Shown here piece after piece: positions 23,710 to 33,753 of a stretch of DNA of 64,000 bases (position 1 is its first letter; each line of letters opens with the position of its first letter). Location of the stretch: the NCBI RefSeq assembly GCF_016735585.2, contig NZ_JAERSE020000002.1:124001-188000 (forward strand), written 5' to 3'. The position numbers and the translations under genes were made by a program. Source of the DNA: Chryseobacterium tagetis. Its GTDB lineage: Bacteria; Bacteroidota; Bacteroidia; Flavobacteriales; Weeksellaceae. The notes under the pieces were generated by a model. That model was given only the letters and a program-made list of their open reading frames with translations. It did not search any database and was not told where the DNA came from.

Positions 23710-25467
23710 TTATTCTGATTTAAAAACTTCAGTTCTTTCCGAAACTCCATTGGCATTGAAAGCTTCAATCTGGAAATAGTAAGCGTCTGTTCTGTCGGCT
23801 CCGGTAAAGAAATATTCATTTTTACCATACACCATGATGCTTCCGTATAACTTGTCCGGAGATTTCCCCCAATAAATTACATATCCGTCTGCATCAGAAT
23901 TCTGTTGCCACTTCATCCAGATACTTCTTCTTTCACCGTATTTTTTAGGATCAGCTCTTAACGGAACAAAATTCTGAACTTTTGGAGGAACTGTTCCCGC
24001 TCCTTTTCCGAATACTCTGAAACCGCTCAATGCAAATTTTCCGGTGGGCATTTTTAAGTTTTCCATTTTCAGAAATCTTGCTTTTGCAGGTTTTTCAAGT
24101 TCTACATAATCGTGAGGAACGTCTTTCGTATTTTTACTTTTGTCTACAATAACATTCCATTTTTTACCATCATTTGAACCGTAGATTTTATACTGATGCA
24201 TTTTGCCTAAGGTTTTGCCCATGAACTCAACATCCTGATCCGCATAATTGATCTGAATGGCATTAATGGTAGAAACTTCGCCTAAATCCGTCTGAAACCA
24301 TTCTCCCGAATTCCCTGTTTTTGCACTCCAATACGTTTTAATATCTTCATCTACTGCATAATTGGAATGATAGCCACCCAATGTAGACGAAACCTGAACC
24401 GGTTTATCATAATTCAGCAACATCCAGCCAGCAAATAAGCCTTTTGAAAAATCTTTTCCCTGTGCATATTGCGGAAGATAAGTCGGATAATCTCCATAAG
24501 CGGTGTTACAATACATAACATCATCTTTATCGAATCCGGCCGGCCAAATTCCCAGACGTCTTTCAAAATTATTTTTAGTGGAAATAAAAATTGTTGAAAT
24601 ATGCCACCAGTTTTTGTAATTATCTTCAAAAGTAGCTCCGTGTCCTGCTCCTCTTGCAAAACCTCCCGGTTTATAGGAAAACGGATTGTGCTGTTGGTAT
24701 TCAAAGCCTTCTAAAGGTTTATCACTTACATACACTCCGTCAGAATATCCGCTAAACTCAGTTGCAGGAGCTCCGTACTGCATATAATATTTTCCGTTGT
24801 GCTTTGTCATCCACGCACCTTCTACAAAAGGCTGTAAGAAAACATTGTCGTTATATTCCCCGAATCTTTCCCAACCGTGATCTTCTGGTTTCAATCTTAA
24901 AATAGGCTTTACAAAACCCTCTGACTGCAATGTTTTTGTCTTGATCTCAGTTCCTAATAATGGCCATTCATTACTTGATCCCCAATACAGATACAATTTG
25001 TTTTTATCTTCATCATAATGAAAAGCAGGATCCCAAGCTCCGACTTTTAGTGTATCAACTGCTATTTTCCAATCATCTTTTGTTGGATTTGTACTTTTCC
25101 AGATAGGGAAATCCTGTTCCCAGGTAGAGCCAAAAACATATAAAGTATCTTTCATGGCCCAAACTGCAGGAGCATTCAGGTCATGAATATATTTATTATC
25201 TCTGAGAAATTTTCTTTTTACAAATTTCCAGTCCAGCATATCATCACTGTACCAATATCCTTCCTGATTGGTTGAAAAAAGAAACAGTTTATTTTTAAAA
25301 TTGACAATTACCGGATCGGCAGTAGCACGGTGTTTCCCCTGTTTTGAAAAAACTTCAAACGGAGTATATCCGTAATCGATGTTGATAGGATTACAGAATG
25401 TTTTTTGCTGAGCATAAGAGAATATGGCAACCAAAACTCCTAGACTTATCATTAACTTTTTTATCAT
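23710..25467 (-). CDS. GH43-type glycosidase with discoidin-like and fibronectin-type domains
   Basis: About 585 residues from the ATG at 25467 (MIKKLMISLGVLVAIFSYAQ, a signal peptide). The frame begins five codons earlier, but a -7 element at 25488-25495 would then leave no leader. The catalytic five-bladed propeller spans about 25-340, with the three expected acidic segments: HRATADPVIVNFKNKLFLFS (base), GAWDPAFHYDEDKNKLYLYWGSS (middle Asp) and PFVEGAWMTKHNGKYYMQYGAP (acid Glu). A discoidin/F5-8C-type domain follows (about 365-485, WSAKTGNSGEWFQTDLGEVSTI) and then a fibronectin-type C-terminal domain. It should cut arabinan-, xylan- or galactan-type side chains outside the cytoplasm; the exact substrate is unknown. 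No polysaccharide-utilisation partners are adjacent. Confidence 0.88.
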   Translation of the reverse strand: MIKKLMISLGVLVAIFSYAQQKTFCNPINIDYGYTPFEVFSKQGKHRATADPVIVNFKNKLFLFSTNQEGYWYSDDMLDWKFVKRKFLRDNKYIHDLNAPAVWAMKDTLYVFGSTWEQDFPIWKSTNPTKDDWKIAVDTLKVGAWDPAFHYDEDKNKLYLYWGSSNEWPLLGTEIKTKTLQSEGFVKPILRLKPEDHGWERFGEYNDNVFLQPFVEGAWMTKHNGKYYMQYGAPATEFSGYSDGVYVSDKPLEGFEYQQHNPFSYKPGGFARGAGHGATFEDNYKNWWHISTIFISTKNNFERRLGIWPAGFDKDDVMYCNTAYGDYPTYLPQYAQGKDFSKGLFAGWMLLNYDKPVQVSSTLGGYHSNYAVDEDIKTYWSAKTGNSGEWFQTDLGEVSTINAIQINYADQDVEFMGKTLGKMHQYKIYGSNDGKKWNVIVDKSKNTKDVPHDYVELEKPAKARFLKMENLKMPTGKFALSGFRVFGKGAGTVPPKVQNFVPLRADPKKYGERRSIWMKWQQNSDADGYVIYWGKSPDKLYGSIMVYGKNEYFFTGADRTDAYYFQIEAFNANGVSERTEVFKSE

Positions 25468-25487
25468 AATAACCAATTTCATTCCTG

Positions 25488-25495
25488 CAAATTTA
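25488..25495 (-). promoter_or_regulatory. -7 element of the GH43 gene
   Basis: TAAATTTG on the minus strand, an exact TAnnTTTG match 20 bp before the preferred start codon at 25467. No clear -33 element. Confidence 0.4.
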
Positions 25496-25529
25496 GCCTA
25501 TTTTTTTGAAGCTTATCTTAAATAAAAAA

Positions 25530-25552
25530 CTTCTGACCAATACGATCAGAAG
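25530..25552 (-). terminator. Terminator after ctlX
   Basis: On the minus strand CTTCTGATC pairs with GGTCAGAAG around a 5-base loop (one T-G pair), followed by TTTTTTATTT, 26 bp after the stop codon. Confidence 0.85.
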
Positions 25553-25577
25553 CTTTATATATCTATTTAGATTCAAA

Positions 25578-26501
25578 TTATTTTTTCGGTAAGAAAATCT
25601 CAGCAAGCATACAGCGTGCGCTACCTCCTCCGTTTACTTCGATGGTGTTCAGATCTGAGTAAATAATTTCACAATGTTTTTCTATTGCGGCTACCTGATC
25701 TGCGTTTAAAGATTGATAGGCAGTCTGGCTCATTACCAAAAACTTCTCTCCCTCTTTGTTCTGAACCTGAAGCATATTTCCTGCAAACTGCTGCATTTGG
25801 TTCTCAGAAATTTCAATGATTTCTTTTCCTGAGTTTTTAATGGTTTCAGCTACATTTTCTCTTTCCAGCTTATCATCGATACAATCTAAACAAATGACAA
25901 CAAACTGATCTGCAACACACATCATGACATTGGTATGATAAATCGGAAGTCTTTCTTCTCCTACCGTTTGATATGAATGAAAAACGATCGGCGTAAAGCC
26001 ATATTTTTCACAAAATTCTCTGAATAGATTTTCATCTAATCTTAAAGAAACTGAACCGTAAGCAATTTTATTATCGTGATCGAAAATCATACTTCCTGTT
26101 CCTTCCAAAAAGTGCCCCTGAGTTTCCGGAAATGACCAGTCGTCGATTTCAGTGACTTCAAAACCCTGATTCTGGATACTTTCTATGATATCGTCTCTTC
26201 TCTCTACTCTTCTGTTTGAAGCAAACATCGGATATAGAACTACCTTTCCGTCTTTATGGAAACTTACCCAGTTATTTGGGAAGATAGAATCCGGAGTATG
26301 CGGATCTAATGTATCTTTTATTGTAATGACATTAATTCCTTTAGATTTAAGTTTTCCTACAAATGTATTAAACTCAGCCAAAGCCTTGGATTGAATATCA
26401 GAACCTGTCTGCTCAATCTGAAAATAATTATTCTTCGCCGTCTCCGCATTATAACCGAACGCTATCGGCTCTATCATTAATACTGTATCTGTTGTTTGCA
26501 T
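25578..26501 (-). CDS. ctlX: Citrulline utilization hydrolase CtlX-type pentein
   Basis: About 307 residues from the ATG at 26501 (MQTTDTVLMIEPIAFGYNAETA); the frame can be extended 20 codons, but relatives begin at this Met. It is a pentein-fold guanidino-group-modifying hydrolase of the CtlX type. Substrate and active-site segments are visible: IFPNNWVSFHKDGKVVLYPM, LEGTGSMIFDHDN, YHTNVMMCVADQFVV with the catalytic His, and a C-terminal GGGSARCMLAEIF containing the nucleophilic Cys. CtlX is named for citrulline use; the specific reaction here is inferred from resemblance. It follows a second, different pentein gene after 29 bp in the same direction, and a good terminator closes the pair. 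Confidence 0.87.
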   Translation of the reverse strand: MQTTDTVLMIEPIAFGYNAETAKNNYFQIEQTGSDIQSKALAEFNTFVGKLKSKGINVITIKDTLDPHTPDSIFPNNWVSFHKDGKVVLYPMFASNRRVERRDDIIESIQNQGFEVTEIDDWSFPETQGHFLEGTGSMIFDHDNKIAYGSVSLRLDENLFREFCEKYGFTPIVFHSYQTVGEERLPIYHTNVMMCVADQFVVICLDCIDDKLERENVAETIKNSGKEIIEISENQMQQFAGNMLQVQNKEGEKFLVMSQTAYQSLNADQVAAIEKHCEIIYSDLNTIEVNGGGSARCMLAEIFLPKK

Positions 26502-26530
26502 TTTAATTTGATTTAAGTTCTTCAACATTC

Positions 26531-27445
26531 TTATTCTCTGACTAATGGCATTGTTGAGCATCTCAATAAACCTCCCATTTTAGAAATTTCTCTGTAAGGA
26601 ATTTCTTCCACAGTCATTCCCCATTCGTTTCTAAGATGATTATTCATTCTTGTAAATGCTTTGTCAGAAACAACAATCTCCGGTGAGATCGAAAAGATAT
26701 TCGGAACCATCTCAAACATTTCTTCAGCAGTAACATGGAAACAGTTCTCTTCCCCAAAAATATCTATGATCAGTCGATAATCACTTTCGTCTACAAAACC
26801 ATCTTTATAAATGATACATTTGTCTTTTCCAATCGGGTTAAAAGTACAATCCAGATGTAAAATTCCTTCATACGGAACTTTATCATTCTTTTTTAATTCA
26901 AGATCAATAATTCTTTTTTTAGGAAAATATTCTTTAAGAATTTCGATGGCATATTCGTTAGTTCTTGCTGTTTTATAGCTTCTGTAATCTTCGCTGAAGC
27001 ATGTTCCTATAAAAAGAAAATCATCCCAAACAATAACATCTCCACCTTCAATATGAGCGGTTTCCGGAAGGTTGATAATTTTTCTCCAGGCTACTTTTTC
27101 AAAAACTGTTTTATAAGCTCCCTGCTCATCTGCTCTGTCTGCAATTACATTTGAGATAATCATTTTATCATCAATCACAAACGCAACATCTCTTGCAAAT
27201 ACCTGATTATAGTCTTTTATAATTTCCGGGCGCAGCACTTCAACATCATACTTTTTTAACACAGCCTCAAAAGCATTCATTTCATTAATAATATCAGCTT
27301 CCTTCGGATACATATTATGCTCTATCGTGTAATAAGATTTGGCATCATAACTTTCTTCCAATGTAGGAACAGCTCCCATTGAATTGGGTTGTCCTAAAAC
27401 TACAGATTTCAGCCTTCCCGTTTCATTTTTTATATTTAGTCTCAT
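26531..27445 (-). CDS. Dimethylargininase/arginine deiminase-type amidinotransferase-family protein
   Basis: A 304-residue pentein-fold protein of the DDAH/amidinotransferase family. The typical blocks are RDVAFVIDDKMII (arginine-side loop), AHIEGGDVIVWDD, ILHLDCTFNPIGKDKCII with the catalytic His, and the C-terminal GGLLRCSTMPL with the nucleophilic Cys. Members hydrolyse arginine, methylarginines or move amidino groups; the length fits a hydrolase rather than full-length arginine deiminase (about 400). It is the upstream member of a two-gene unit with ctlX, which suggests joint use of arginine and citrulline. A TATATTTG element lies 20 bp upstream. Confidence 0.87.
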   Translation of the reverse strand: MRLNIKNETGRLKSVVLGQPNSMGAVPTLEESYDAKSYYTIEHNMYPKEADIINEMNAFEAVLKKYDVEVLRPEIIKDYNQVFARDVAFVIDDKMIISNVIADRADEQGAYKTVFEKVAWRKIINLPETAHIEGGDVIVWDDFLFIGTCFSEDYRSYKTARTNEYAIEILKEYFPKKRIIDLELKKNDKVPYEGILHLDCTFNPIGKDKCIIYKDGFVDESDYRLIIDIFGEENCFHVTAEEMFEMVPNIFSISPEIVVSDKAFTRMNNHLRNEWGMTVEEIPYREISKMGGLLRCSTMPLVRE

Positions 27446-27464
27446 AAAGATTTATGCAATGTTA

Positions 27465-27472
27465 CAAATATA
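27465..27472 (-). promoter_or_regulatory. -7 element of the DDAH-type gene
   Basis: TATATTTG on the minus strand, 20 bp before the start codon, matches TAnnTTTG. The nearest TTG upstream is at 28-bp spacing, longer than usual, so only the -7 half is convincing. Confidence 0.45.
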
Positions 27473-27826
27473 AGTAAAGGTCTGTATTTGCGAAACTTTT
27501 CAAATATTTTCCGACAGAATTTAATTTTAACTATGAATTGACTTAAATACAGTTATTTACTAATGTTAATTTAAAAAATACAGTTTTTACTATCAATTCT
27601 AAAAGATTTTTCAGATATTTATTTATCAATCTATTATTGGGTATTCAATTTTACATAAAATTCATCTGATATTTCATCTCTTTTTCATTGACTAGAGTTT
27701 TTAAATGAGTCGAAACCAACTGTTTTTTCAATGCCTAATTATGAAGATCTGTTTTTCCTTTTTATAATGATAAAAATTATCACGGTTAGGATTTAAAAGA
27801 AAAGAGCCCTTCTGTTTATCAATAAA

Positions 27827-27856
27827 AAAATCCCAAAGTAAAAACCTTGGGATTTT
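27827..27856 (-). terminator. Terminator after gltA
   Basis: AAAATCCCAA pairs with TTGGGATTTT (10 bp) with a 10-base loop, and on the minus strand TTTATT extends the T-run. It begins 21 bp after the stop codon. Confidence 0.88.
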
Positions 27857-27877
27857 CATTTTTATGAAAAGTCAATA

Positions 27878-29164
27878 TTATCTGTTCGCGATATTGATAT
27901 AATCTCTTTGCTGAGCTCCTTGGTAAACCTGTCTTGGTCTTCCGATTGGGTCTCCTTTTAATCTCATTTCTTTCCACTGAGCAATCCATCCTGGAAGTCT
28001 TCCTAATGCAAACATTACTGTAAACATTTCTGTAGGAATTCCTAACGCTCTGTAGATGATTCCTGAATAGAAATCTACGTTTGGATATAGTTTTCTTTCG
28101 ATGAAGTACTCGTCTTCCAGCGCTACTTTTTCTAACTGCATTGCAATGTCAAGAGCTTTGTCTTCAATTCCTAACGCTGCTAATAAATCGTCTGCTGCCT
28201 TCTTGATGATTTTTGCTCTTGGGTCGAAGTTTTTGTATACTCTGTGTCCGAATCCCATCAAACGGAAGCTATCATTCTTATCTTTAGCTTTTGCAACCCA
28301 TTTGTTAACATCTCCACCATCTTTTTCAATTAATTCAAGCATTTCGATAACCGCCTGGTTTGCCCCTCCGTGAAGTGGTCCCCAAAGTGCAGAAATACCC
28401 GCAGAAACAGAGGCAAAAAGACCTGTATGAGCAGAACCTACCATTCTTACAGTAGATGTAGAACAGTTTTGCTCGTGGTCTGCATGAAGAATTAATAATT
28501 TATCTAGTGCTTCAGTTACTACAGGGTTGATTTCAAATTCTTCGTTTGGTAATCTGAAAGCCATTTTATAGAAGTTCTCAACATAGCTTAAACTATTATC
28601 TCCGTGGTTAAGCGGTAAGCCTAAAGTTTTTCTGTACGTCCAAGCACAAAGGTGAGCAAATTTAGCGATCAGCAATTCAGCAGCTAAATCCATCTCTTCT
28701 TTAGAGTTTACGTTAACAGCCTTTGGATTAAAAGCCGTTAAAGCAGAAGTCAAAGTAGATAAAACTCCCATTGGGTGAGCAGAACGAGGGAAAGCATCGA
28801 TGATTTTTTTCATCTCCTCTGCTACGAAGTTATATTTTTTGATGTTACCGTTGAAGGTATTAAATTGGTCTTGAGTTGGTAATTCACCGTGCAATAAAAG
28901 GTACATTACCTCTGTGAAGTTAGATTTCTCAGCAATCTGCTCGATAGGATAACCTCTGTAGAATAATTCTCCTTTGTCTCCGTCTAAGTAAGTGATGTCA
29001 CTAAGTGTAGCTCCGGTGTTTTTATAACCTAAATCTAATGTGATTAAACCTGTCTGGTCTCTTAATTTTGAAATATCGATCCCTCTGTCCCCGATAGTAC
29101 TATCTACGATAGGATATTCATACGAATTACCTGCGTAATTCAATATTACTTTGTTGTCTGACAT
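27878..29164 (-). CDS. gltA: Citrate synthase
   Basis: A 428-residue enzyme that condenses acetyl-CoA with oxaloacetate in the first step of the citric acid cycle. Length and layout match the long, type II (Gram-negative, usually hexameric) form with an N-terminal beta-domain (VILNYAGNSYEYPIVDSTIGDRGIDI). The catalytic residues lie in LHADHEQNCSTSTVR (first His region), WGPLHGGANQAVIEML and FRLMGFGHRVYKNFDPR, with the Asp in YPNVDFYSGIIY. The gene is transcribed alone: enolase upstream has its own terminator and a strong hairpin follows gltA. Confidence 0.97.
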   Translation of the reverse strand: MSDNKVILNYAGNSYEYPIVDSTIGDRGIDISKLRDQTGLITLDLGYKNTGATLSDITYLDGDKGELFYRGYPIEQIAEKSNFTEVMYLLLHGELPTQDQFNTFNGNIKKYNFVAEEMKKIIDAFPRSAHPMGVLSTLTSALTAFNPKAVNVNSKEEMDLAAELLIAKFAHLCAWTYRKTLGLPLNHGDNSLSYVENFYKMAFRLPNEEFEINPVVTEALDKLLILHADHEQNCSTSTVRMVGSAHTGLFASVSAGISALWGPLHGGANQAVIEMLELIEKDGGDVNKWVAKAKDKNDSFRLMGFGHRVYKNFDPRAKIIKKAADDLLAALGIEDKALDIAMQLEKVALEDEYFIERKLYPNVDFYSGIIYRALGIPTEMFTVMFALGRLPGWIAQWKEMRLKGDPIGRPRQVYQGAQQRDYINIANR

Positions 29165-29207
29165 TATTTAATTTATTTTTCTTTAAATATACTACTTATT
29201 ATAAAAT

Positions 29208-29235
29208 ACGGCAAACAAAAAATTTCGCTTGCCGT
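29208..29235 (-). terminator. Hairpin after eno
   Basis: On the minus strand ACGGCAAGC pairs with GTTTGCCGT (9 bp, one G-U) around a 10-base loop. The following ATTTTATAATA is only moderately T-rich, so termination is probable rather than certain. Confidence 0.7.
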
Positions 29236-29250
29236 TATTTATAAATTCAA

Positions 29251-30549
<1,299 letters not shown>

Positions 30550-30566
30550 TTATTTTATAGTTCAGA

Positions 30567-30599
30567 CAAATTTAATCAATTTTTAACTTTTAGAGGCAA
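30567..30599 (-). promoter_or_regulatory. Promoter of eno
   Basis: On the minus strand TTG (30597-30599) and TAAATTTG (30567-30574) are 22 bp apart, matching the Bacteroidota pattern; the -7 element lies 23 bp before the start codon. Confidence 0.6.
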
Positions 30600-30714
30600 T
30601 ACAGAGGGAATTTATCTACTTATTCCAAGTTAAATTTTAGTTAATTTTAAGATTATAATAATGTATAGTTTGAAACTCGAAAACAATAAGGTTCATATTT
30701 AAATTTCAGGCTTC

Positions 30715-31500
30715 TTATAAATCTATTTTGAAGAACAAATGAGTTCCGTTTTCTATAGTAACTTCACAATGCCCGTTTTGCTCTTTCATTCTTCGTTTCA
30801 TATTTCGAAGCCCATTTCCTTCAGGTTTTTCATGATTGATACCGATTCCGTTGTCGGATATTTTCATCATGAATTCTTTTTCGTTTTGAACGAAAGAAAG
30901 TTTTAATTGATTAGACTGGCTATGCTTATAAGCATTATTCAAAGCTTCTTTTAAACACAAAAATAAATTCCTTCTCTGTTCTGTAGAAATCATTGTTTCA
31001 GAAACTACATTTTCACTTTCTGTGGTAAGCTGAATTTTTGTTTTCTTAAGAAAATTTTGCGCATACATTTTTGAATAATCTGTGAAACTTCCTAAGGTAT
31101 CATTTTCTGAGTTTAAACTCCAAAGCATTTCTCTCATGGAAAGATTCATTTCTTCGGAGGTTTTTAAAAGTTCATCGATGTCACTTTTCAAATTATCATC
31201 TTCAGCTCGTTGTTTCAAAAATTCTGCATGAAGTTTTAATGCAGAAATTCCGGCACCGAGATCATCGTGCATATCGTGAGAAATTCTTTCCCGTTCTTTT
31301 TCTATTGATTTTTGTTTTTCAAGTTCTTTTTGAAGGAGCTGGTTTTGGTGTTCTGATTCTTTGAGCTGTTTTTCTTTTAAGTAAAGAAGCTGTTTTCTGT
31401 TGTACATTAATACCACAAAAATAATGAAGCCTGTAAAGAACATCATTATGAGTACAGCAAGGATATAAGTTGCTTTAATTTCTTCGGGGAGTTCTTTCAT
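30715..31500 (-). CDS. Short sensor histidine kinase (NarL-partner, HisKA_3 type)
   Basis: About 261 residues from the ATG at 31500; an upstream TTG at 31509 is less likely. One membrane helix (about 11-33) is followed by a coiled-coil linker (34-70), a HisKA_3 dimerisation helix with ERERISHDMHDDLGAGISAL (phospho-acceptor His78) and an ATPase domain with an N box (CLKEALNNAYKHSQ), a G1 box (ISDNGIGI) and a G2 box (GNGLRNMKRRM). It has essentially no extracytoplasmic sensor of its own. The gene overlaps the preceding seven-helix membrane-protein gene by 26 bp, so that protein may supply the sensing part. The partner is presumably the NarL-type regulator that opens the operon. Confidence 0.9.
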   Translation of the reverse strand: MKELPEEIKATYILAVLIMMFFTGFIIFVVLMYNRKQLLYLKEKQLKESEHQNQLLQKELEKQKSIEKERERISHDMHDDLGAGISALKLHAEFLKQRAEDDNLKSDIDELLKTSEEMNLSMREMLWSLNSENDTLGSFTDYSKMYAQNFLKKTKIQLTTESENVVSETMISTEQRRNLFLCLKEALNNAYKHSQSNQLKLSFVQNEKEFMMKISDNGIGINHEKPEGNGLRNMKRRMKEQNGHCEVTIENGTHLFFKIDL

Positions 31501-32128
31501 TTTGTGCAAATATTAATCCTATTAAAAATAAAAAATATACCATAATATTAATGACTGAAAACACGGTTATCAAAAAACTTAAAAGTTGAGAATCATTTTT
31601 CTGTAAAAAATACATAGGTATCGCCCGGAAAATAAAAAACACAGACCAAATCAGCAAGCCAGAACTTATCCAGAATAAAAAATGTTTTGTAATTCTTTTT
31701 TCATCAACATTCTTAAGTTTGTACATAAACCAAGCTATTGAAAAAAATATAAAAAGAACCGGAAGACTTATAATTGAAATAAAATTTAATTTTCCTAGTT
31801 CAGTTTTCTGAAAAATGTAAATATTAAAAAGAATAAATATACTACAAAAACAAACTGTCAAAATTTTGAAAATATTATTTGGAATACTTTTATAATAGAT
31901 TGTTCCAAAATAACAAACAGAAATAAGGATATATCCCAAAAACAATATATTCCTATTACAATTTACCAGAAAAGGAAAATTAACAGGAATGATATCCACT
32001 ACAATAATTAGCAGCAGATATAGAAAAAAGAAAAATTGTTGTTTTGATTTATTTTTACTTATCCAAAGATAAATTGAATATAAGAAACAGATCAAAACAA
32101 CAATTTCATAAACTCTATTTAAGGACAT
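31475..32128 (-). CDS. Seven-helix membrane protein of the signalling operon
   Basis: About 217 residues from the ATG at 32128 (MSLNRVYEIVVLICFLYSIY); a TTG start four codons earlier is possible. Seven hydrophobic helices can be drawn, at roughly 6-23, 31-49, 59-78, 82-106, 114-136, 146-166 and 181-206, with only short loops and no soluble domain. I do not recognise the family. It overlaps the lipoprotein gene upstream by 10 bp and the histidine kinase gene downstream by 26 bp, a strong sign of coupled synthesis. A reasonable inference is a membrane sensor module acting on the sensor-poor kinase, similar in plan to 7TM sensor kinases but on a separate chain. Confidence 0.75.
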   Translation of the reverse strand: MSLNRVYEIVVLICFLYSIYLWISKNKSKQQFFFFLYLLLIIVVDIIPVNFPFLVNCNRNILFLGYILISVCYFGTIYYKSIPNNIFKILTVCFCSIFILFNIYIFQKTELGKLNFISIISLPVLFIFFSIAWFMYKLKNVDEKRITKHFLFWISSGLLIWSVFFIFRAIPMYFLQKNDSQLLSFLITVFSVINIMVYFLFLIGLIFAQNERTPRRN

Positions 32129-32934
32129 TGCTGAGGGCAAAGAGAGTTCATATCATAATCATTAAGCCCCTGAATCGGCTTTCCTGACGAATCTTCGGCA
32201 TCAGTAAGAGTTGTTAACTGTCCAATATTATTTCCGTATTTCTGAATATAATAACTCTTATTTTTTGTAAGTGCAATTTTTTCAGGATCTACTACCTCGG
32301 CTAACTTAAAGTTCAATTGTTTAAATTTTACCGGCATATATCTATCATGGGCTTCAATTCCTCCTTGCTGCCTTGCAAAATCTATCGCATCTATTTTTAA
32401 ATATTCTGTATTATCTTTTGTAGAACAAAATTGATTAATAACAGGTTTAATATTGTTTTTATAATCTTCATACATTATTTGAAAATCTTCAGGGCTCACT
32501 TCAACTGTACCTGAGTTTACAGACATCACTCCATAGTATTTATCTCCTATTAATTTATCATTACCATCAAAATAACTTAATAAGATATATAATTTTCCAT
32601 CATAACTTTGCAAATCGCTATATTTTGCTCCAAATTTATTTTGGTTAAACTGAACAAAATAAAGCCTTATTAAAGATATTTTATTATTTTTCTGAAGCAC
32701 GTCACATATTTCTTGCCATTCTCTTTTATCTAAAATAAATTCATCATTCTTTATTAAATTCAATTTCACAAGTTCATTGTATGTATTTTGTTTGAATGAC
32801 ACCCCCATTTTTCCGGCCATAAGAGTTGGTACAGGATCATATTTTGGACTATATGCATTAAATCCTTTTTGATTACTACAGCTTATCAACAGCAAGAAAA
32901 GTATTGCTCCGCACAAATTTTTAATTGTTCTCAT
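32119..32934 (-). CDS. Predicted lipoprotein of the signalling operon, unknown function
   Basis: A 271-residue protein with a lipoprotein signal: MRTIKNLCGAILFLLLISCSNQKG has the lipobox LISC with Cys at residue 19. The mature part is mixed alpha/beta, rich in Lys, Asp and Tyr, with no motif I recognise (segments such as DLQSYDGKLYILLSYFDGNDKLIGDKYYGVMSV). The C-terminus ends in NSLCPQQCP with two cysteines that could form a disulfide. It starts 6 bp after the response regulator stop and overlaps the seven-helix gene by 10 bp. It is probably a cell-surface or periplasmic input component for the signalling unit; this is inference from position only. Confidence 0.75.
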   Translation of the reverse strand: MRTIKNLCGAILFLLLISCSNQKGFNAYSPKYDPVPTLMAGKMGVSFKQNTYNELVKLNLIKNDEFILDKREWQEICDVLQKNNKISLIRLYFVQFNQNKFGAKYSDLQSYDGKLYILLSYFDGNDKLIGDKYYGVMSVNSGTVEVSPEDFQIMYEDYKNNIKPVINQFCSTKDNTEYLKIDAIDFARQQGGIEAHDRYMPVKFKQLNFKLAEVVDPEKIALTKNKSYYIQKYGNNIGQLTTLTDAEDSSGKPIQGLNDYDMNSLCPQQCP

Positions 32935-32940
32935 GGTTTC

Positions 32941-33573
32941 TTAGTTTTTAAAATGGTTAAATTTATTAATAGCCTCCACTTTATTATTGACGTGAAGTTT
33001 TCTGTAGATATTCCCAACGTGTTTTTTTACGGTATCGATGCTGATGAATTTTTTATCCGCGATTTCTTTGTAGAGAAGACCTTGCGATAAAAGCTCAAGA
33101 ACTTCTTTTTCCCGTTCGGTGAGTTCATCAAAACCTTTTACTTCTGAAGATTTTCTTTCGAAATGATGCAAGACTTTCCGGGCTATGGAAAAGCTCATGG
33201 GTGCACCGCCATTGTAAACGTCGCGGATAGAGGTAAGTATTTTATCCATACTTTCTCCTTTAATCAGGTAACCGGTTGCCCCAGCTTTTAAAGAATTGAA
33301 AATTTTGTCGTCATCGTCAAAACTTGTGCACATGATGAACTGCGTCTTTGGCATTTCCTTACGCAGCTTTTCAATGATGTCTATTCCAAGCATATCTTGC
33401 AGCTGAATATCCATCATCACTACATCCGGAGAAATATCTGAAAGTTTTTTCAATGCTTCATTCCCATCAAAAAACTGGGCAACAACTTTCATGTCATCCT
33501 GATAATCGATGACTTTCTTTAACGCATTGTTGTAGTTTTTTTCATCTTCTACGATGGCTATGGAAATGTTCAT
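32941..33573 (-). CDS. NarL/FixJ-family response regulator
   Basis: About 210 residues from the ATG at 33573 (MNISIAIVEDEKNYNNALKKVI); an eight-codon extension is open but not needed. The receiver domain has the acidic pair in VEDE, the phospho-acceptor Asp55 in VVMMDIQLQD, the Thr/Ser switch in IMCTSFDDDDKI and the Lys in GYLIKGES. The C-terminal LuxR-type helix-turn-helix is LTEREKEVLELLSQGLLYKEIADKKFISIDTVKKHVGNIYRKLHV. It is the first gene of the four-gene operon ending with the HisKA_3 kinase; it probably regulates this operon or distant targets. Confidence 0.93.
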   Translation of the reverse strand: MNISIAIVEDEKNYNNALKKVIDYQDDMKVVAQFFDGNEALKKLSDISPDVVMMDIQLQDMLGIDIIEKLRKEMPKTQFIMCTSFDDDDKIFNSLKAGATGYLIKGESMDKILTSIRDVYNGGAPMSFSIARKVLHHFERKSSEVKGFDELTEREKEVLELLSQGLLYKEIADKKFISIDTVKKHVGNIYRKLHVNNKVEAINKFNHFKN

Positions 33574-33753
33574 GTTTTGTGATTTTGTCTGAAACAAATT
33601 TCAACAGAAAACAAAGCCGAAACAATTACACGTTTGGGTAATATTAAAGTTTTGAGTTCACAGGTATTGGTTTAGTTTTTGTTTTTATTAAATTTAACAA
33701 AATTTCTCTTATTATAGAAAACAATTGTTATCAATACATTAAAAATAAAAATC

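Larger units (their letters stand above)
27446..27877. other. 432-bp AT-rich intergenic region
   Basis: It contains the -7 element of the pentein gene (TATATTTG, minus strand, 27465-27472) at one end and the gltA terminator (27827-27856) at the other. The 350 bp between hold no open frame with coding character, no tRNA-like fold that I could see and no strong inverted repeat. Confidence 0.6.

Noticed and set aside
27446..27877. Possible small RNA or tRNA in the 432-bp gap
   Set aside because: I saw no cloverleaf, strong internal hairpin or promoter-terminator pair apart from those of the flanking genes.
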